Of a stretch of 49,734 nt of DNA, positions 8,600-15,762 are shown piece after piece. The DNA is from Rothia sp. HMSC078H08 (lineage in GTDB: Bacteria > Actinomycetota > Actinomycetes > Actinomycetales > Micrococcaceae). Under the pieces are notes generated by a model. That model saw only the letters and a list, made by a program, of their open reading frames with translations, was not told the origin of the DNA and ran no database searches. The stretch lies in the NCBI RefSeq assembly GCF_001808955.1, contig NZ_KV795243.1, forward strand, positions 75,138 to 124,871. The letters are read 5' to 3'. The position numbers were made by a program, and so were the translations under genes. Numbering within the stretch: the stretch's first letter is position 1; each line of letters begins with the position of its first letter.

Positions 8600-8690
8600 C
8601 CATCGTTCCTGGCGTTAGCACCGGGGGCGGAAGAATCCGTGTCGGTTGCTGCGACGTCGTGGAGCCAGGTCTCTCGGTCGCTCTGGATGG
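8600..8690 (-). promoter_or_regulatory. SAM-I (S-box) riboswitch upstream of the sulfonate ABC operon
   Basis: Minus-strand landmarks: P1 strand CCATC (8686-8690), CAGAG, GCGAC/GTCGC P2 pair around GAGAGACCTGGCTC, AGCAACC, a P3 arm, GGTGCTAACGCC, and P1 strand GATGG (8600-8604). The GATGG strand overlaps the GGAAG ribosome-binding site of ssuB, suggesting translational control. The core is almost identical to the acsA leader while the variable arm differs in length, as expected for two real riboswitch copies. Confidence 0.85.
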
Positions 8691-8702
8691 TTTGCTCTAC
8701 TC

Positions 8703-8732
8703 ACCCTATGGGCTGTGCCACGCCTCAATCAA
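8703..8732 (-). promoter_or_regulatory. Promoter of the sulfonate ABC operon
   Basis: On the minus strand, -35 TTGATT (8727-8732) and -10 TAGGGT (8703-8708) are 18 bases apart. The start point would fall just before the riboswitch. Confidence 0.55.
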
Positions 8733-8828
8733 CCCGACGGGCGCGTATGAATTTCTATGACCGTATATTTCGCATTTATCACGAAATATTTCGGTTCCGC
8801 GTCACAAAAAGATTTTTTCGTCACAAAC

Positions 8829-8858
8829 GTGACCTCCCTCCCGCGCGCCCCGTACACT
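8829..8858 (+). promoter_or_regulatory. Promoter of the flavin monooxygenase gene
   Basis: -35 GTGACC (8829-8834) and -10 TACACT (8853-8858) have an 18-base spacer. The predicted start near 8865 coincides with the first base of the SAM-IV riboswitch. Confidence 0.55.
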
Positions 8859-8867
8859 CAAACCACG

Positions 8868-8966
8868 AGATCATGAGTCCCGGCGCTAAGCTCTGGCTAG
8901 CCGGGCGGCAACCCTCTCCCGTAGCGGGGTGCCCCAGATGATGATCTGGCCTCAACGGAAAGAGGC
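8868..8966 (+). promoter_or_regulatory. SAM-IV riboswitch upstream of the flavin monooxygenase
   Basis: P1 pairs AGATCAT (8868-8874) with ATGATCT (8941-8947). Between them are the landmarks of actinobacterial SAM-IV: TCATGAGT, GCTAAGC, GGGCGGCAACCCTC and GGGGTGCCCCAGATGA, followed by a GCCTC/GAGGC hairpin (8949-8966). The order and wording match my recollection of the mycobacterial SAM-IV sequence. The start codon is about 115 bases further on, so an expression platform lies between. Confidence 0.85.
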
Positions 8967-9081
8967 AAGTACGGCGCGAACGCGCCACCTGCACGAAGGC
9001 CACCACCGAACGCAGAAGGCAAGAAGGAGGCGGCGCGCGGGGTGCAGGGCACTAACCCGATCATTCGCGAAAGGAAAATCG

Positions 9082-10509
9082 ATGGCTGAGCAGAAGAAGC
9101 GCATCGTAGTTAACGCATTCGAGATGACCTGCATTGGTCACCAGAGCTTCGACCTCTGGCGCCACCCGCGTTCCCGCGCAACCGAGTACAACACCATCAA
9201 GTACTGGACTGACCTGGCTAAGACCCTTGAGCGCGGCCTGTTTGACGCCGTGTTCATCGCTGACGTTGTTGGCATCTACGACGTGTACAAGAACTCTGCC
9301 GCTCCCGCCATCGAGGGTGCCGCTCAGGTTCCCGTGAATGACCCCGCAACCCAGATTTCTGCAATGGCTGCAGTGACCGAGCACCTCGGCTTCGGCGTGA
9401 CTGCTGCCGCTACTTTCGAGCAGCCCTACACCCTGGCTCGCCGCTACGCCTCCCTCGACCACCTCACTGAGGGCCGCGTCGGCTTCAACGTGGTGACTTC
9501 TTACCTGCCTTCGGCTGCTGAGAACCAGGGCCTGCCCACCCAGATCCCGCACGACGAGCGTTACGAGATCGCCGACGAGTTCCTGGACGTCTGCTACAAG
9601 CTGTGGGAAGGCTCCTGGGAAGACGGCGCAGTCATCAAGGACCGCGAGCGCGGCATCTACGCTGACCCCTCCAAGGTTCACCCGATTGGCCACAAGGGCA
9701 AGTACTTCTCCGTGCCCGGCATCTCCCTGACCGAGCCGAGCCCGCAGCGCACCCCCGTGATCTTCCAGGCTGGTGCATCCAGCCGCGGCCAGAAGTTCTC
9801 CGGTAAGCACGCTGAGGCTGTGTTCATCAGCGCCCTGCGCCCGGACCTGACCCGCGTTGTGACCGACCGTATTCGCGCCGCTGTCGAGGAGCAGGGCCGT
9901 AGCCGCGACGACGTGAAGATCCTGGCAATGCTCTCGGTCATCGTGGATGAGACCGAAGAGAAGGCAAAGGCAAAGTACGAGGATTACAAGAAGTACGTGA
10001 ACCTCGACTCTGCACAGGCTATTGTCGGCGGCTGGTCCGGTGTTGACCTGTCCCAGTTCGACGAGGACGAGGTTCTGAACTACGTGCAGACCGAGTCGAT
10101 TCAGTCCTTCCTGACCCCCTTCACCCTGCAGGCGAAAGACAAGAAGTGGACCCGCAAGGACATCGCTGAGCACACCACCCTCGGCGGCATGGGCGAGGTC
10201 ATTGTTGGTGACCCGGTTCAGGTTGCTGACGAGCTGGAGCGTTGGATCGACGAGGGTGGCCTGGACGGCATCAACCTGGCGTACCACGTCTCCCCGGGTT
10301 CCTTCGAGGACTTCATCGAGTACGTTGTTCCCGAGCTGCAGAAGCGCGGCCGCTACCGCACCGAGTACGAGGGCAACACCCTGCGTGAGAACATCTTCGG
10401 CAAGGGCCACACCAAGGTCGCTGACTCCCACCCGGCCGCTAAGTACCGCGGCGCATACGTGGGCAAGCCTTCGGCTGCTGACACCCCGGCTCGCGCAATC
10501 GCTGAATAA
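9082..10509 (+). CDS. Flavin-dependent monooxygenase (NtaA/SnaA/DszA family)
   Basis: A 475-residue luciferase-like, FMNH2-dependent monooxygenase. The opening VVNAFEMTCIGHQSFDLWRH, the block DLAKTLERGLFDAVFIADV and the segment RVGFNVVTSYLPSAAENQG are typical of the NtaA/SnaA/DszA (SoxA) branch, which oxidises nitrilotriacetate, dibenzothiophene sulfone or related compounds. The start at ATG 9082 follows AAAGGA by seven bases. It is divergent from the sulfonate importer, and both sides carry SAM riboswitches, so a desulfurising role on an imported organosulfur compound is the best inference. No flavin reductase gene is adjacent; reduced flavin would have to come from elsewhere. It is terminated by the hairpin at 10567. 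Family call is strong, substrate unknown. Confidence 0.88.
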   Translation: MAEQKKRIVVNAFEMTCIGHQSFDLWRHPRSRATEYNTIKYWTDLAKTLERGLFDAVFIADVVGIYDVYKNSAAPAIEGAAQVPVNDPATQISAMAAVTEHLGFGVTAAATFEQPYTLARRYASLDHLTEGRVGFNVVTSYLPSAAENQGLPTQIPHDERYEIADEFLDVCYKLWEGSWEDGAVIKDRERGIYADPSKVHPIGHKGKYFSVPGISLTEPSPQRTPVIFQAGASSRGQKFSGKHAEAVFISALRPDLTRVVTDRIRAAVEEQGRSRDDVKILAMLSVIVDETEEKAKAKYEDYKKYVNLDSAQAIVGGWSGVDLSQFDEDEVLNYVQTESIQSFLTPFTLQAKDKKWTRKDIAEHTTLGGMGEVIVGDPVQVADELERWIDEGGLDGINLAYHVSPGSFEDFIEYVVPELQKRGRYRTEYEGNTLRENIFGKGHTKVADSHPAAKYRGAYVGKPSAADTPARAIAE

Positions 10510-10566
10510 GAGTTGCCGCTGAAGCGTACCGTGTAGGTTCGCTCAAACTTAACGATTGAAAACAAG

Positions 10567-10612
10567 AACGCCCGTTCTGCTGAGGACAGTGTCCCCGGCG
10601 GAGCGGGCGTTT
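10567..10612 (+). terminator. Intrinsic terminator after the monooxygenase gene
   Basis: The stem AACGCCCG (10567-10574) pairs with CGGGCGTT (10604-10611), with inner GC pairing and a T-rich tail. Confidence 0.65.
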
Positions 10613-10679
10613 CTCTGCGCTGTGCCTTCTTGCCGCTGTGCTTTCTTGACGCGGGGCTTCCTTGGTGCGTCGCGTTCCC

Positions 10680-10685
10680 TATACT
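10680..10685 (+). promoter_or_regulatory. -10 element giving a likely leaderless mRNA
   Basis: TATACT ends 8 bases before the ATG of the YchJ-family gene, and there is no Shine-Dalgarno sequence. Transcription would start at or next to the A of the start codon. No good -35 is visible. Confidence 0.45.
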
Positions 10686-10692
10686 GGTTGGC

Positions 10693-11121
10693 ATGACTGA
10701 ACTGAATCATGACGACCGCTGCCCCTGCTCGAGTGGCGAGGTGTACGGCGCCTGCTGCGGCAGGTTCCTGGGCGAGTTTGCCGCCTCCGGTGCGCTGACC
10801 GCTCCCGCGCCGGAGCAGCTGATGCGCTCGCGTTTTACCGCCTTTGCGACAGGGGATGCGGCGTACCTGCTGGCGAGCTGGCATCCGAGTACCCGCCCGG
10901 CCGCCTTGGAGCTGGAGGATGGTATCCGCTGGTACCGCCTGGATATTCTGGGTGCTTCGGGTGGCCCCTTTGACGCCTCCGGTACGGTGGAGTTCGTTGC
11001 GTATTACCGGTCGGTGCCGGGCACCCCTGCGGAGGAGCGGGTGAAGGGCAGCATGCATGAGCTGTCGCGCTTTGAGAAGGTGGGCGGCGCCTGGTTCTAC
11101 GTGGACGGCGACGTCCGCTAG
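10693..11121 (+). CDS. YchJ/UPF0225 family SEC-C motif protein
   Basis: A 142-residue cytoplasmic protein. The N-terminus has the metal-binding cysteine cluster CPCSSGEVYGACCGRFL (SEC-C type), followed by the family-typical EQLMRSRFTAFATGDAAYLLASWHP and a C-terminal half ending in AWFYVDGDV with an NTF2-like fold. The length is normal for the family. The start at ATG 10693 is supported by homology to family N-termini; the frame to 10630 is upstream noise. Family members are widespread and bind zinc, but their molecular role is not established. It is a single-gene unit between two terminators. Confidence 0.88.
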   Translation: MTELNHDDRCPCSSGEVYGACCGRFLGEFAASGALTAPAPEQLMRSRFTAFATGDAAYLLASWHPSTRPAALELEDGIRWYRLDILGASGGPFDASGTVEFVAYYRSVPGTPAEERVKGSMHELSRFEKVGGAWFYVDGDVR

Positions 11122-11168
11122 ATCCCGTAACTTTCCCTGCCTCTCGTACGTGTAGAGGGCAGGCATAA

Positions 11169-11216
11169 AAGAAATGGCAGAATCATTCCGAAACCGGAAT
11201 GATTCTGCCATTTCTT
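11169..11216. repeat. Long palindrome, copy A (also a terminator)
   Basis: A perfect 22-bp stem (11169-11190 with 11195-11216) around AAAC, followed by a T-rich tract. The core ATGGCAGAATCATTCCG recurs at 11981-12024. It probably terminates the YchJ-family gene on the plus strand and the HTH gene on the minus strand. Confidence 0.85.
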
Positions 11217-11254
11217 GTTTTAGTTAGCTTCTGTCTTTTAGAAGATTTTCAAAG

Positions 11255-11335
11255 TCAATCTGAAATATCAGCCAGACCAAGCCAAGAGGCACGCTCTGCC
11301 CCAATAGCAGGAATCAAAATAGGGGATGCGGTCAT
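11255..11335 (-). pseudogene. Short ORF, possible remnant of a partner gene
   Basis: It starts two bases after the stop codon of the HTH gene and encodes 26 residues (MTASPILIPAIGAERASWLG then LADISD). In the +1 frame the reading continues LIFQIDFENLLKDRS before a stop. This looks like the head and tail of a longer gene joined by deletion, with little non-coding sequence. No family is recognisable; it may equally be chance. Confidence 0.3.
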
Positions 11336-11337
11336 GA

Positions 11338-11982
11338 CTAAGACGCTTTCTTGAAAACAGAATTTTGAAGAATGCGCTCTGCCTCAGCAGAACTTCGCGG
11401 ATCCCCCAAATCTAGAAGATCTACCGCCACATGCAGGGGCAGAATATGGGGCGGCTCATCGCATTCACGCAAGATAACATTCGCTGAACCTGCGGACGCC
11501 GGAACCAGATTGTACAGAAAAATAATGTTCTCTAAATCCTGATGCGAGATATATGCATCAACCATTGAGCCGTACACCTGCGAAATATCGCTACTAATGC
11601 CGGTAAGCGACAATGCAGGGTCTTCCAAAATTGCAGGAATTTCAGCGGGAGGAGCCTGCAGATGATGCACTTTCAGACCGCGGCGAGCTCGGTACCGCTC
11701 AACAGATGCAGGCCCTTGTATCTGAATCGCTGAGGCACGTTCTTTTGCCCTGCGGCGTTCCTCAGCAGATAGAACAGACAACTGCCCATCGCAGTAACGC
11801 GCCAAAGCGTTGAATGCATCGAAGGAAATAGGGCGACCAGCATTACTGTGGTGTGCTGCGGGAATGGCATCGACAATCCAGCGGCTTCCCAACTTACGCC
11901 CTTGGAGCATTCCGCGTTCTAGGCGGGCGCGTACGCTTCGCTCTGAAACCTTAGCTTCTTGAGCATACTCTTGAACGGACAT
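11338..11982 (-). CDS. HTH protein, AbiEi-like antitoxin or regulator candidate
   Basis: A 214-residue protein starting at the ATG at 11982 (or the adjacent one at 11985); a longer frame to 12021 merely translates the palindrome. The N-terminal 45 residues, SVQEYAQEAKVSERSVRARL then GRKLGSRWIVD, form a MerR/excisionase-like helix-turn-helix. The rest is mostly helical, with a conserved-looking tail NVILRECDEP, LPLHVAVDLLDLGDPRSSAEA. That layout resembles actinobacterial HTH antitoxins of type IV (AbiEi-like) systems as I remember them, but no intact toxin gene follows. A TATGAT -10 lies inside the palindrome at its 5' end, so autoregulation through the palindrome is likely. Base composition is lower in GC than its neighbours, hinting at acquisition. 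Confidence 0.6.
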   Translation of the reverse strand: MSVQEYAQEAKVSERSVRARLERGMLQGRKLGSRWIVDAIPAAHHSNAGRPISFDAFNALARYCDGQLSVLSAEERRRAKERASAIQIQGPASVERYRARRGLKVHHLQAPPAEIPAILEDPALSLTGISSDISQVYGSMVDAYISHQDLENIIFLYNLVPASAGSANVILRECDEPPHILPLHVAVDLLDLGDPRSSAEAERILQNSVFKKAS

Positions 11983-12024
11983 CATGGCAGAATCATACCG
12001 AAAACGGAATGATTCTGCCATGAT
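11981..12024. promoter_or_regulatory. Palindrome copy B, operator/promoter of the HTH gene
   Basis: Arms 11981-12000 and 12005-12024 are complementary at 19 of 20 positions around AAAA. The single mismatch creates TATGAT (minus strand, 11992-11997), a good -10 element with the start codon seven to ten bases downstream. A protein bound here would cover the promoter. Confidence 0.55.
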
Positions 12025-12163
12025 TTTTTCTCGCGCCCAGGTGCGATAAGGAACGTGTAAGAGTGAGCCAGATACACAAAAGGCAGGCCCTTCGGAAGCT
12101 TGAAAACTTACGTTCTCAGCTACCTCAGGAACCTGCCCTCAGTAGATATGTAGACCGTTGGAC

Positions 12164-13612
12164 TTAGCTAGTCCAGCCGTTAATGATGCCCATACCGAAG
12201 TAAATCACGAACACCGCGGAGACCAGGTACATCAGCCAGTGCACATCCTTGCCGCGGCCCTGCACCAGGCGAATGAAGGTGTAGGACACGAAACCGGCGC
12301 CAATACCGTTCGCAATCGAGTACGACAGCGGCATGAAAATAATGGTCAGGAACGCCGGGATGCCCAGACCCCAGTCAGTCCAGTCAATATTCACGGCCTG
12401 GCGAATCATCAGGAAGCCGACCACAACCAGTGCGGGGGCAACCGCCTCGAAGGGAACGATGGTGACCAGGGGCGAAATGAAAATCGCCAGCAGGAACAGC
12501 ACACCGGTCACAATGTTCGCAAAGCCGGTGCGTGCACCCGCACCAATACCGGTAGCGGACTCCACGAAAATCTGGTTCGCCGAACCGGACGCGCCACCAC
12601 CAACAACGGAACCGAAAGCGTCCACGAGCAGGACCTTGTCGATGTCCTCAACCTTGCCGTCCTTCATGGTGCCAGCCTCGGCGGCAAGACCCACCGAAAC
12701 GCCCATCGCGTCGAAGAACACGGACAGCAGAATGGTGAACACCAGCAGCGACGCAGCCAGCGGACCGATGTGGGTGAATGCACCGAACAGGTCAGCGGAA
12801 CCGATGAGGGAGAAGTTCGGGGTGGTGAACTTCATGTCCGCAAGGGAAGGCACGTTCAGGGACCAGCCGGTTGCCGACTCCTTCACGGAACCGGAGGGGA
12901 CAACCGCCTCCAGAATTAGGGACAGTGCGGTGGAGGCGAGCACGCCCCACAGGATTGCGCCCTTCACGTTACGGATGAACAGGGCGATGGTGAAGAACAG
13001 GCCGAAGAGGAAGACGAGGGTGGGCCAGCCGAGCAGGTGACCGCCCGCGCCGAGGCTCACCGGAACGGTGGTGCCAGCTGCGTCAGGCATGCGGCGGATA
13101 ATGCCGGAGTCGACCAGACCGATAAAGGAAATGAAGAAGCCGATACCGACCACAATCGCGGTCTTGAGCGACTCGGGGACCGCTTCAAACACCGCGGTGC
13201 GGAAGCCGGTCAGCACCAGAACGGTCATGATCAGACCGGCAAGAACGACCAGACCCATGATGTCTGCCCAGGTCAGGTTCGGGGTGGTGGCAATGGTGGA
13301 GGCGAGCAGCGCGTTCACGCCCAGGCCAGCCGCCATGGCGAAGGGCTGCTTGGCGATAACACCCATGAGGATGGTCATCACGCCGGCAACCAGCGCGGTC
13401 ACAGCCGCGACGGGTGCGATACCGAGGGTGCGTTCGGATGCGTCCTTGCCGAGGCCGATGACGAGGGGGTTCAGCACCACGATGTAGCTCATGGCGAAGA
13501 ACGCGGCGAGGCCGCCGCGGAATTCTGCGGCGATGGAGGAGCCGCGTTCGGAAATCTTGAAGTAGCGGTCGAGTGCGCTGGTGGGCGCTACCGCCTTCTG
13601 GGGTTCAGACAT
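12164..13612 (-). CDS. Purine base permease (AzgA/PbuG-like)
   Basis: A 482-residue multi-spanning permease. The opening ALDRYFKISERGSSIAAEFR then GGLAAFFAMSYIVVLNP is characteristic of the COG2252 group, which imports adenine, guanine or hypoxanthine by proton symport. The mid-protein FFDAMGVSVGLAAEAGTMKDG and QIFVESATGIGAGARTGF blocks carry family-conserved polar residues. I start at ATG 13612, since the paralogue also begins MS(S)E; the longer frame reads through the leader. It is tandem with a close paralogue upstream (13934-15400) but separated by a terminator and its own leader palindrome. Exact base specificity cannot be read from sequence. Confidence 0.87.
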   Translation of the reverse strand: MSEPQKAVAPTSALDRYFKISERGSSIAAEFRGGLAAFFAMSYIVVLNPLVIGLGKDASERTLGIAPVAAVTALVAGVMTILMGVIAKQPFAMAAGLGVNALLASTIATTPNLTWADIMGLVVLAGLIMTVLVLTGFRTAVFEAVPESLKTAIVVGIGFFISFIGLVDSGIIRRMPDAAGTTVPVSLGAGGHLLGWPTLVFLFGLFFTIALFIRNVKGAILWGVLASTALSLILEAVVPSGSVKESATGWSLNVPSLADMKFTTPNFSLIGSADLFGAFTHIGPLAASLLVFTILLSVFFDAMGVSVGLAAEAGTMKDGKVEDIDKVLLVDAFGSVVGGGASGSANQIFVESATGIGAGARTGFANIVTGVLFLLAIFISPLVTIVPFEAVAPALVVVGFLMIRQAVNIDWTDWGLGIPAFLTIIFMPLSYSIANGIGAGFVSYTFIRLVQGRGKDVHWLMYLVSAVFVIYFGMGIINGWTS

Positions 13613-13695
13613 GTGAGGATCCGTTGATGTTGTTCGGTGTGTACTGTTGCGCCGCCGGTTTCGCAGGTAAAGCTCGCGGGCTAGGCTCATAACCG

Positions 13696-13727
13696 GGCGC
13701 CACAATGGTTCAACCATTGTAGGCGCC
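13696..13727. promoter_or_regulatory. Leader palindrome, operator candidate
   Basis: ACAATGGTT-C-AACCATTGT is flanked on both sides by GGCGCC. It lies about 85 bases upstream of the permease start. The spacing and symmetry suit a dimeric MarR/TetR-type repressor or an RNA hairpin. Confidence 0.45.
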
Positions 13728-13844
13728 GCCTCCTAACTTGTGCCATTGAAACGCGTTGTGTGCGGCGGTTCAGTCGGTGATGTGGTGTTTCCCCGGCCCC
13801 TGCAACCAGAATTGGGTAGTTGGGGTAGAGGGAAGAATAGCGCA

Positions 13845-13885
13845 GGGCGGGGTACCGGCACTCCAAAGGTGCCGATACCCCGCCC
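13845..13885 (-). terminator. Intrinsic terminator after the second purine permease
   Basis: A 17-bp stem (13845-13861 with 13869-13885, one mismatch) lies 49 bases after the stop codon of the gene at 13934. It separates the two permease genes into different transcripts. No strong U run. Confidence 0.6.
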
Positions 13886-13933
13886 AGCTGGTGCCTGCGC
13901 CTCCACGTGTGGAGGGTTCGGCACCCGATGTAT

Positions 13934-15400
13934 TTAGTGCATCCAGCCGGTAATCAGGCCGTTAGCGAAGAAGATGAGGAACACTGCGGAAACCACGTAC
14001 ATGAGCCAGTGCACGTCCTTGCCGCGACCCTGCACCAGGCGGATGAAGACGTAGGACAGGAAGCCTGCGCCGATACCGTCCGCGATGGAGTAGGACAGGG
14101 GCATGAAGATGATGGTCATGAACGCGGGGATACCCAGACCCCAGTCGTTCCAGTCGATGTTCACTGCCTGGCGGATCATCAGGAAGCCAACGAACACCAT
14201 TGCGGGTGCAACAGCTTCGAAGGGCACGATGGTGACCAGCGGGGACAGGAAGATTGCGACGAGGAACAGTGCGCCGGTGACGACGTTCGCGAAGCCGGTG
14301 CGTGCGCCCGCGCCGATACCGGTTGCGGACTCCACGAAAATCTGGCTGGAGGAGGAGGAAGTGCCACCGCCGACTACGGAGCCGAGGGCGTCCACGAGCA
14401 GGACCTTGTCGACGTTCTCGATCTGACCATCCTTGATGGTGCCTGCTTCGGTCGCCAGACCGACGGAGGTGCCCATTGCGTCGAAGAACGCGGAGATGAG
14501 GATGGTGAAGATCAGCAGAACTGCAGCCATGCCCCCGAGGGTGCCGAAGGCACCGAACAGGTCAGCGGCACCGAACAGGGAGAAGTTGGGCAGCTTGCTG
14601 GTGTTGGAGTCCCAGACGGGGACGTTCAGGGACCAGCCGGTCGGGGACTGAAGCGAGCTGCCGGAGGGCACGACCTTCTCCAGGATGATGGAGAGGGCGG
14701 TGGAGGCGAGCACGCCGTAGAGGATTGCACCCTTCACGTTGCGGATGAACAGCGCAATGGTGAGGAACAGGCCGAAGAGGAAGACGAGGGTGGGCCAGCC
14801 GAGCAGGTGGCCGCTCACGCCGAAGGAGACGGGCACGGTGGTGCCTGCTGCGTCGGGCATACGGCGGATGATACCTGCGTTGACGAGGCCGATGAAGGCA
14901 ATGAAGAAGCCGATACCGACGACGATTGCGACCTTGAGCGATTCGGGGACCGCGTTGAACACTGCGGTGCGGAAGCCGGTCAGCACGAGGATGGTCATCA
15001 GCACACCAGCCCATACGACCAGGCCCATGATGGCTGGCCAAGTCAGGCCGGGGGTGGAGGCGATGGTGGTTGCCAGTAGCGCGTTCACGCCGAGGCCTGC
15101 CGCCATGGCGAAGGGCTGCTTGGCGACGACGCCCATGAGGATGGTCATGACGCCTGCGACCAGTGCGGTCATTGCTGCGACCTGCGGTACGCCGAGGGCG
15201 TTGCCGGATGCGTCCTTGCCGAGGCCGATGATGAGGGGGTTCAGCACGACGATGTAGCTCATCGCGAAGAAGGTGGCGAGGCCGCCGCGGAATTCTGCGG
15301 CGATGGTGGAGCCTCGCTCAGTGATTTTGAAGTAACGGTCCAGTGCGCCCTTGGCTTCTGCCTTGGGGGTCTGGGGAGCCGCGGTGTTCTCAGAAGACAT
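13934..15400 (-). CDS. Purine base permease (AzgA/PbuG-like), paralogue
   Basis: A 488-residue paralogue of the protein at 12164-13612, with the same opening GALDRYFKITERGSTIAAEF and the same FFDAMGTSVGLATEAGTIKDG and QIFVESATGIGAGARTGF blocks. The two differ in the periplasmic loop around residues 270-300 and in the substrate-proximal GGTSSSSSQIF versus GGASGSANQIF segment, so their substrates may differ. I start at ATG 15400 to match the paralogue; an in-frame ATG at 15424 is possible. A terminator-like hairpin sits in its leader. It is a membrane importer for a purine base; specificity is unresolved. Confidence 0.87.
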   Translation of the reverse strand: MSSENTAAPQTPKAEAKGALDRYFKITERGSTIAAEFRGGLATFFAMSYIVVLNPLIIGLGKDASGNALGVPQVAAMTALVAGVMTILMGVVAKQPFAMAAGLGVNALLATTIASTPGLTWPAIMGLVVWAGVLMTILVLTGFRTAVFNAVPESLKVAIVVGIGFFIAFIGLVNAGIIRRMPDAAGTTVPVSFGVSGHLLGWPTLVFLFGLFLTIALFIRNVKGAILYGVLASTALSIILEKVVPSGSSLQSPTGWSLNVPVWDSNTSKLPNFSLFGAADLFGAFGTLGGMAAVLLIFTILISAFFDAMGTSVGLATEAGTIKDGQIENVDKVLLVDALGSVVGGGTSSSSSQIFVESATGIGAGARTGFANVVTGALFLVAIFLSPLVTIVPFEAVAPAMVFVGFLMIRQAVNIDWNDWGLGIPAFMTIIFMPLSYSIADGIGAGFLSYVFIRLVQGRGKDVHWLMYVVSAVFLIFFANGLITGWMH

Positions 15401-15463
15401 TCGTGAAAATCCGTAGATACTCATAGTCGGGGCGTGACTCGGGGTTCCGAGCCCGCATAAAAA

Positions 15464-15498
15464 AGTGCCACTTCCCGGTGTGTTGGGGAGGTGACACT
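15464..15498 (-). terminator. Hairpin with U run in the permease leader, attenuator candidate
   Basis: On the minus strand a 13-position stem (one mismatch) is followed directly by six U, yet it lies upstream of the gene at 15400 with no minus-strand gene before it. It fits a leader attenuator. Confidence 0.55.
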
Positions 15499-15511
15499 GT
15501 TGTACCGAAAT

Positions 15512-15517
15512 ATTCTA
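15512..15517 (-). promoter_or_regulatory. -10 element for the second purine permease
   Basis: TAGAAT on the minus strand matches five of six consensus bases. TTAACG 19 bases upstream is a weak -35. It gives a leader of about 105 bases containing the attenuator-like hairpin. Confidence 0.35.
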
Positions 15518-15635
15518 CGGTTAAAGTTTCTCTAAGCGTTAATCCAGGAAATTCCCAGCTTTCGTTCAGAGATTTTTTGTGGGAGGCGTAATAGCGGTAA
15601 CTATCTCTCGCCTCTGCGCGAACAATAATAGTTTA

Positions 15636-15654
15636 TTAGGTTAGTGAACCCTAA
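15636..15654. promoter_or_regulatory. DtxR/IdeR iron box
   Basis: TTAGGTTAGTGAACCCTAA matches the actinobacterial iron-box consensus TTAGGTTAGGCTAACCTAA at 15 of 19 positions. It lies just upstream of a TATATT -10 (15663-15668), where bound repressor would block RNA polymerase. Confidence 0.65.
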
Positions 15655-15662
15655 GTTCCTGC

Positions 15663-15668
15663 TATATT
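15663..15668 (+). promoter_or_regulatory. -10 element of the DUF2218 gene
   Basis: TATATT lies nine bases after the iron box. The transcript would start near 15675 with a leader of about 88 bases. Confidence 0.5.
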
Positions 15669-15679
15669 CGAGGTGAAAC

Positions 15680-15712
15680 ATGCGTCGCCGGATGCCAGGT
15701 TCCGTGTGGTGA
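15680..15712 (+). CDS. Possible 10-residue upstream ORF
   Basis: ATG preceded by GAGGTG at good spacing encodes MRRRMPGSVW and stops. It lies in the leader of the iron-regulated gene. It could be a leader peptide or chance. Confidence 0.25.
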   Translation: MRRRMPGSVW

Positions 15713-15719
15713 GCCTTTT

Positions 15720-15753
15720 TCGGCATAGATGAGAATTCGGCATAGATAAGAAG
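15720..15753. repeat. 17-bp tandem direct repeat in leader
   Basis: TCGGCATAGATGAGAAT is followed immediately by TCGGCATAGATAAGAAG, just before the start of the DUF2218 gene. The second copy supplies the ribosome-binding site AAGAAGGAA. Confidence 0.7.
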
Positions 15754-15762
15754 GAACCCACC

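Noticed and set aside
13934..15400. Purine riboswitch in front of the permease genes
   Set aside because: I searched both leaders for the conserved three-way-junction landmarks and found none; only hairpins are visible.
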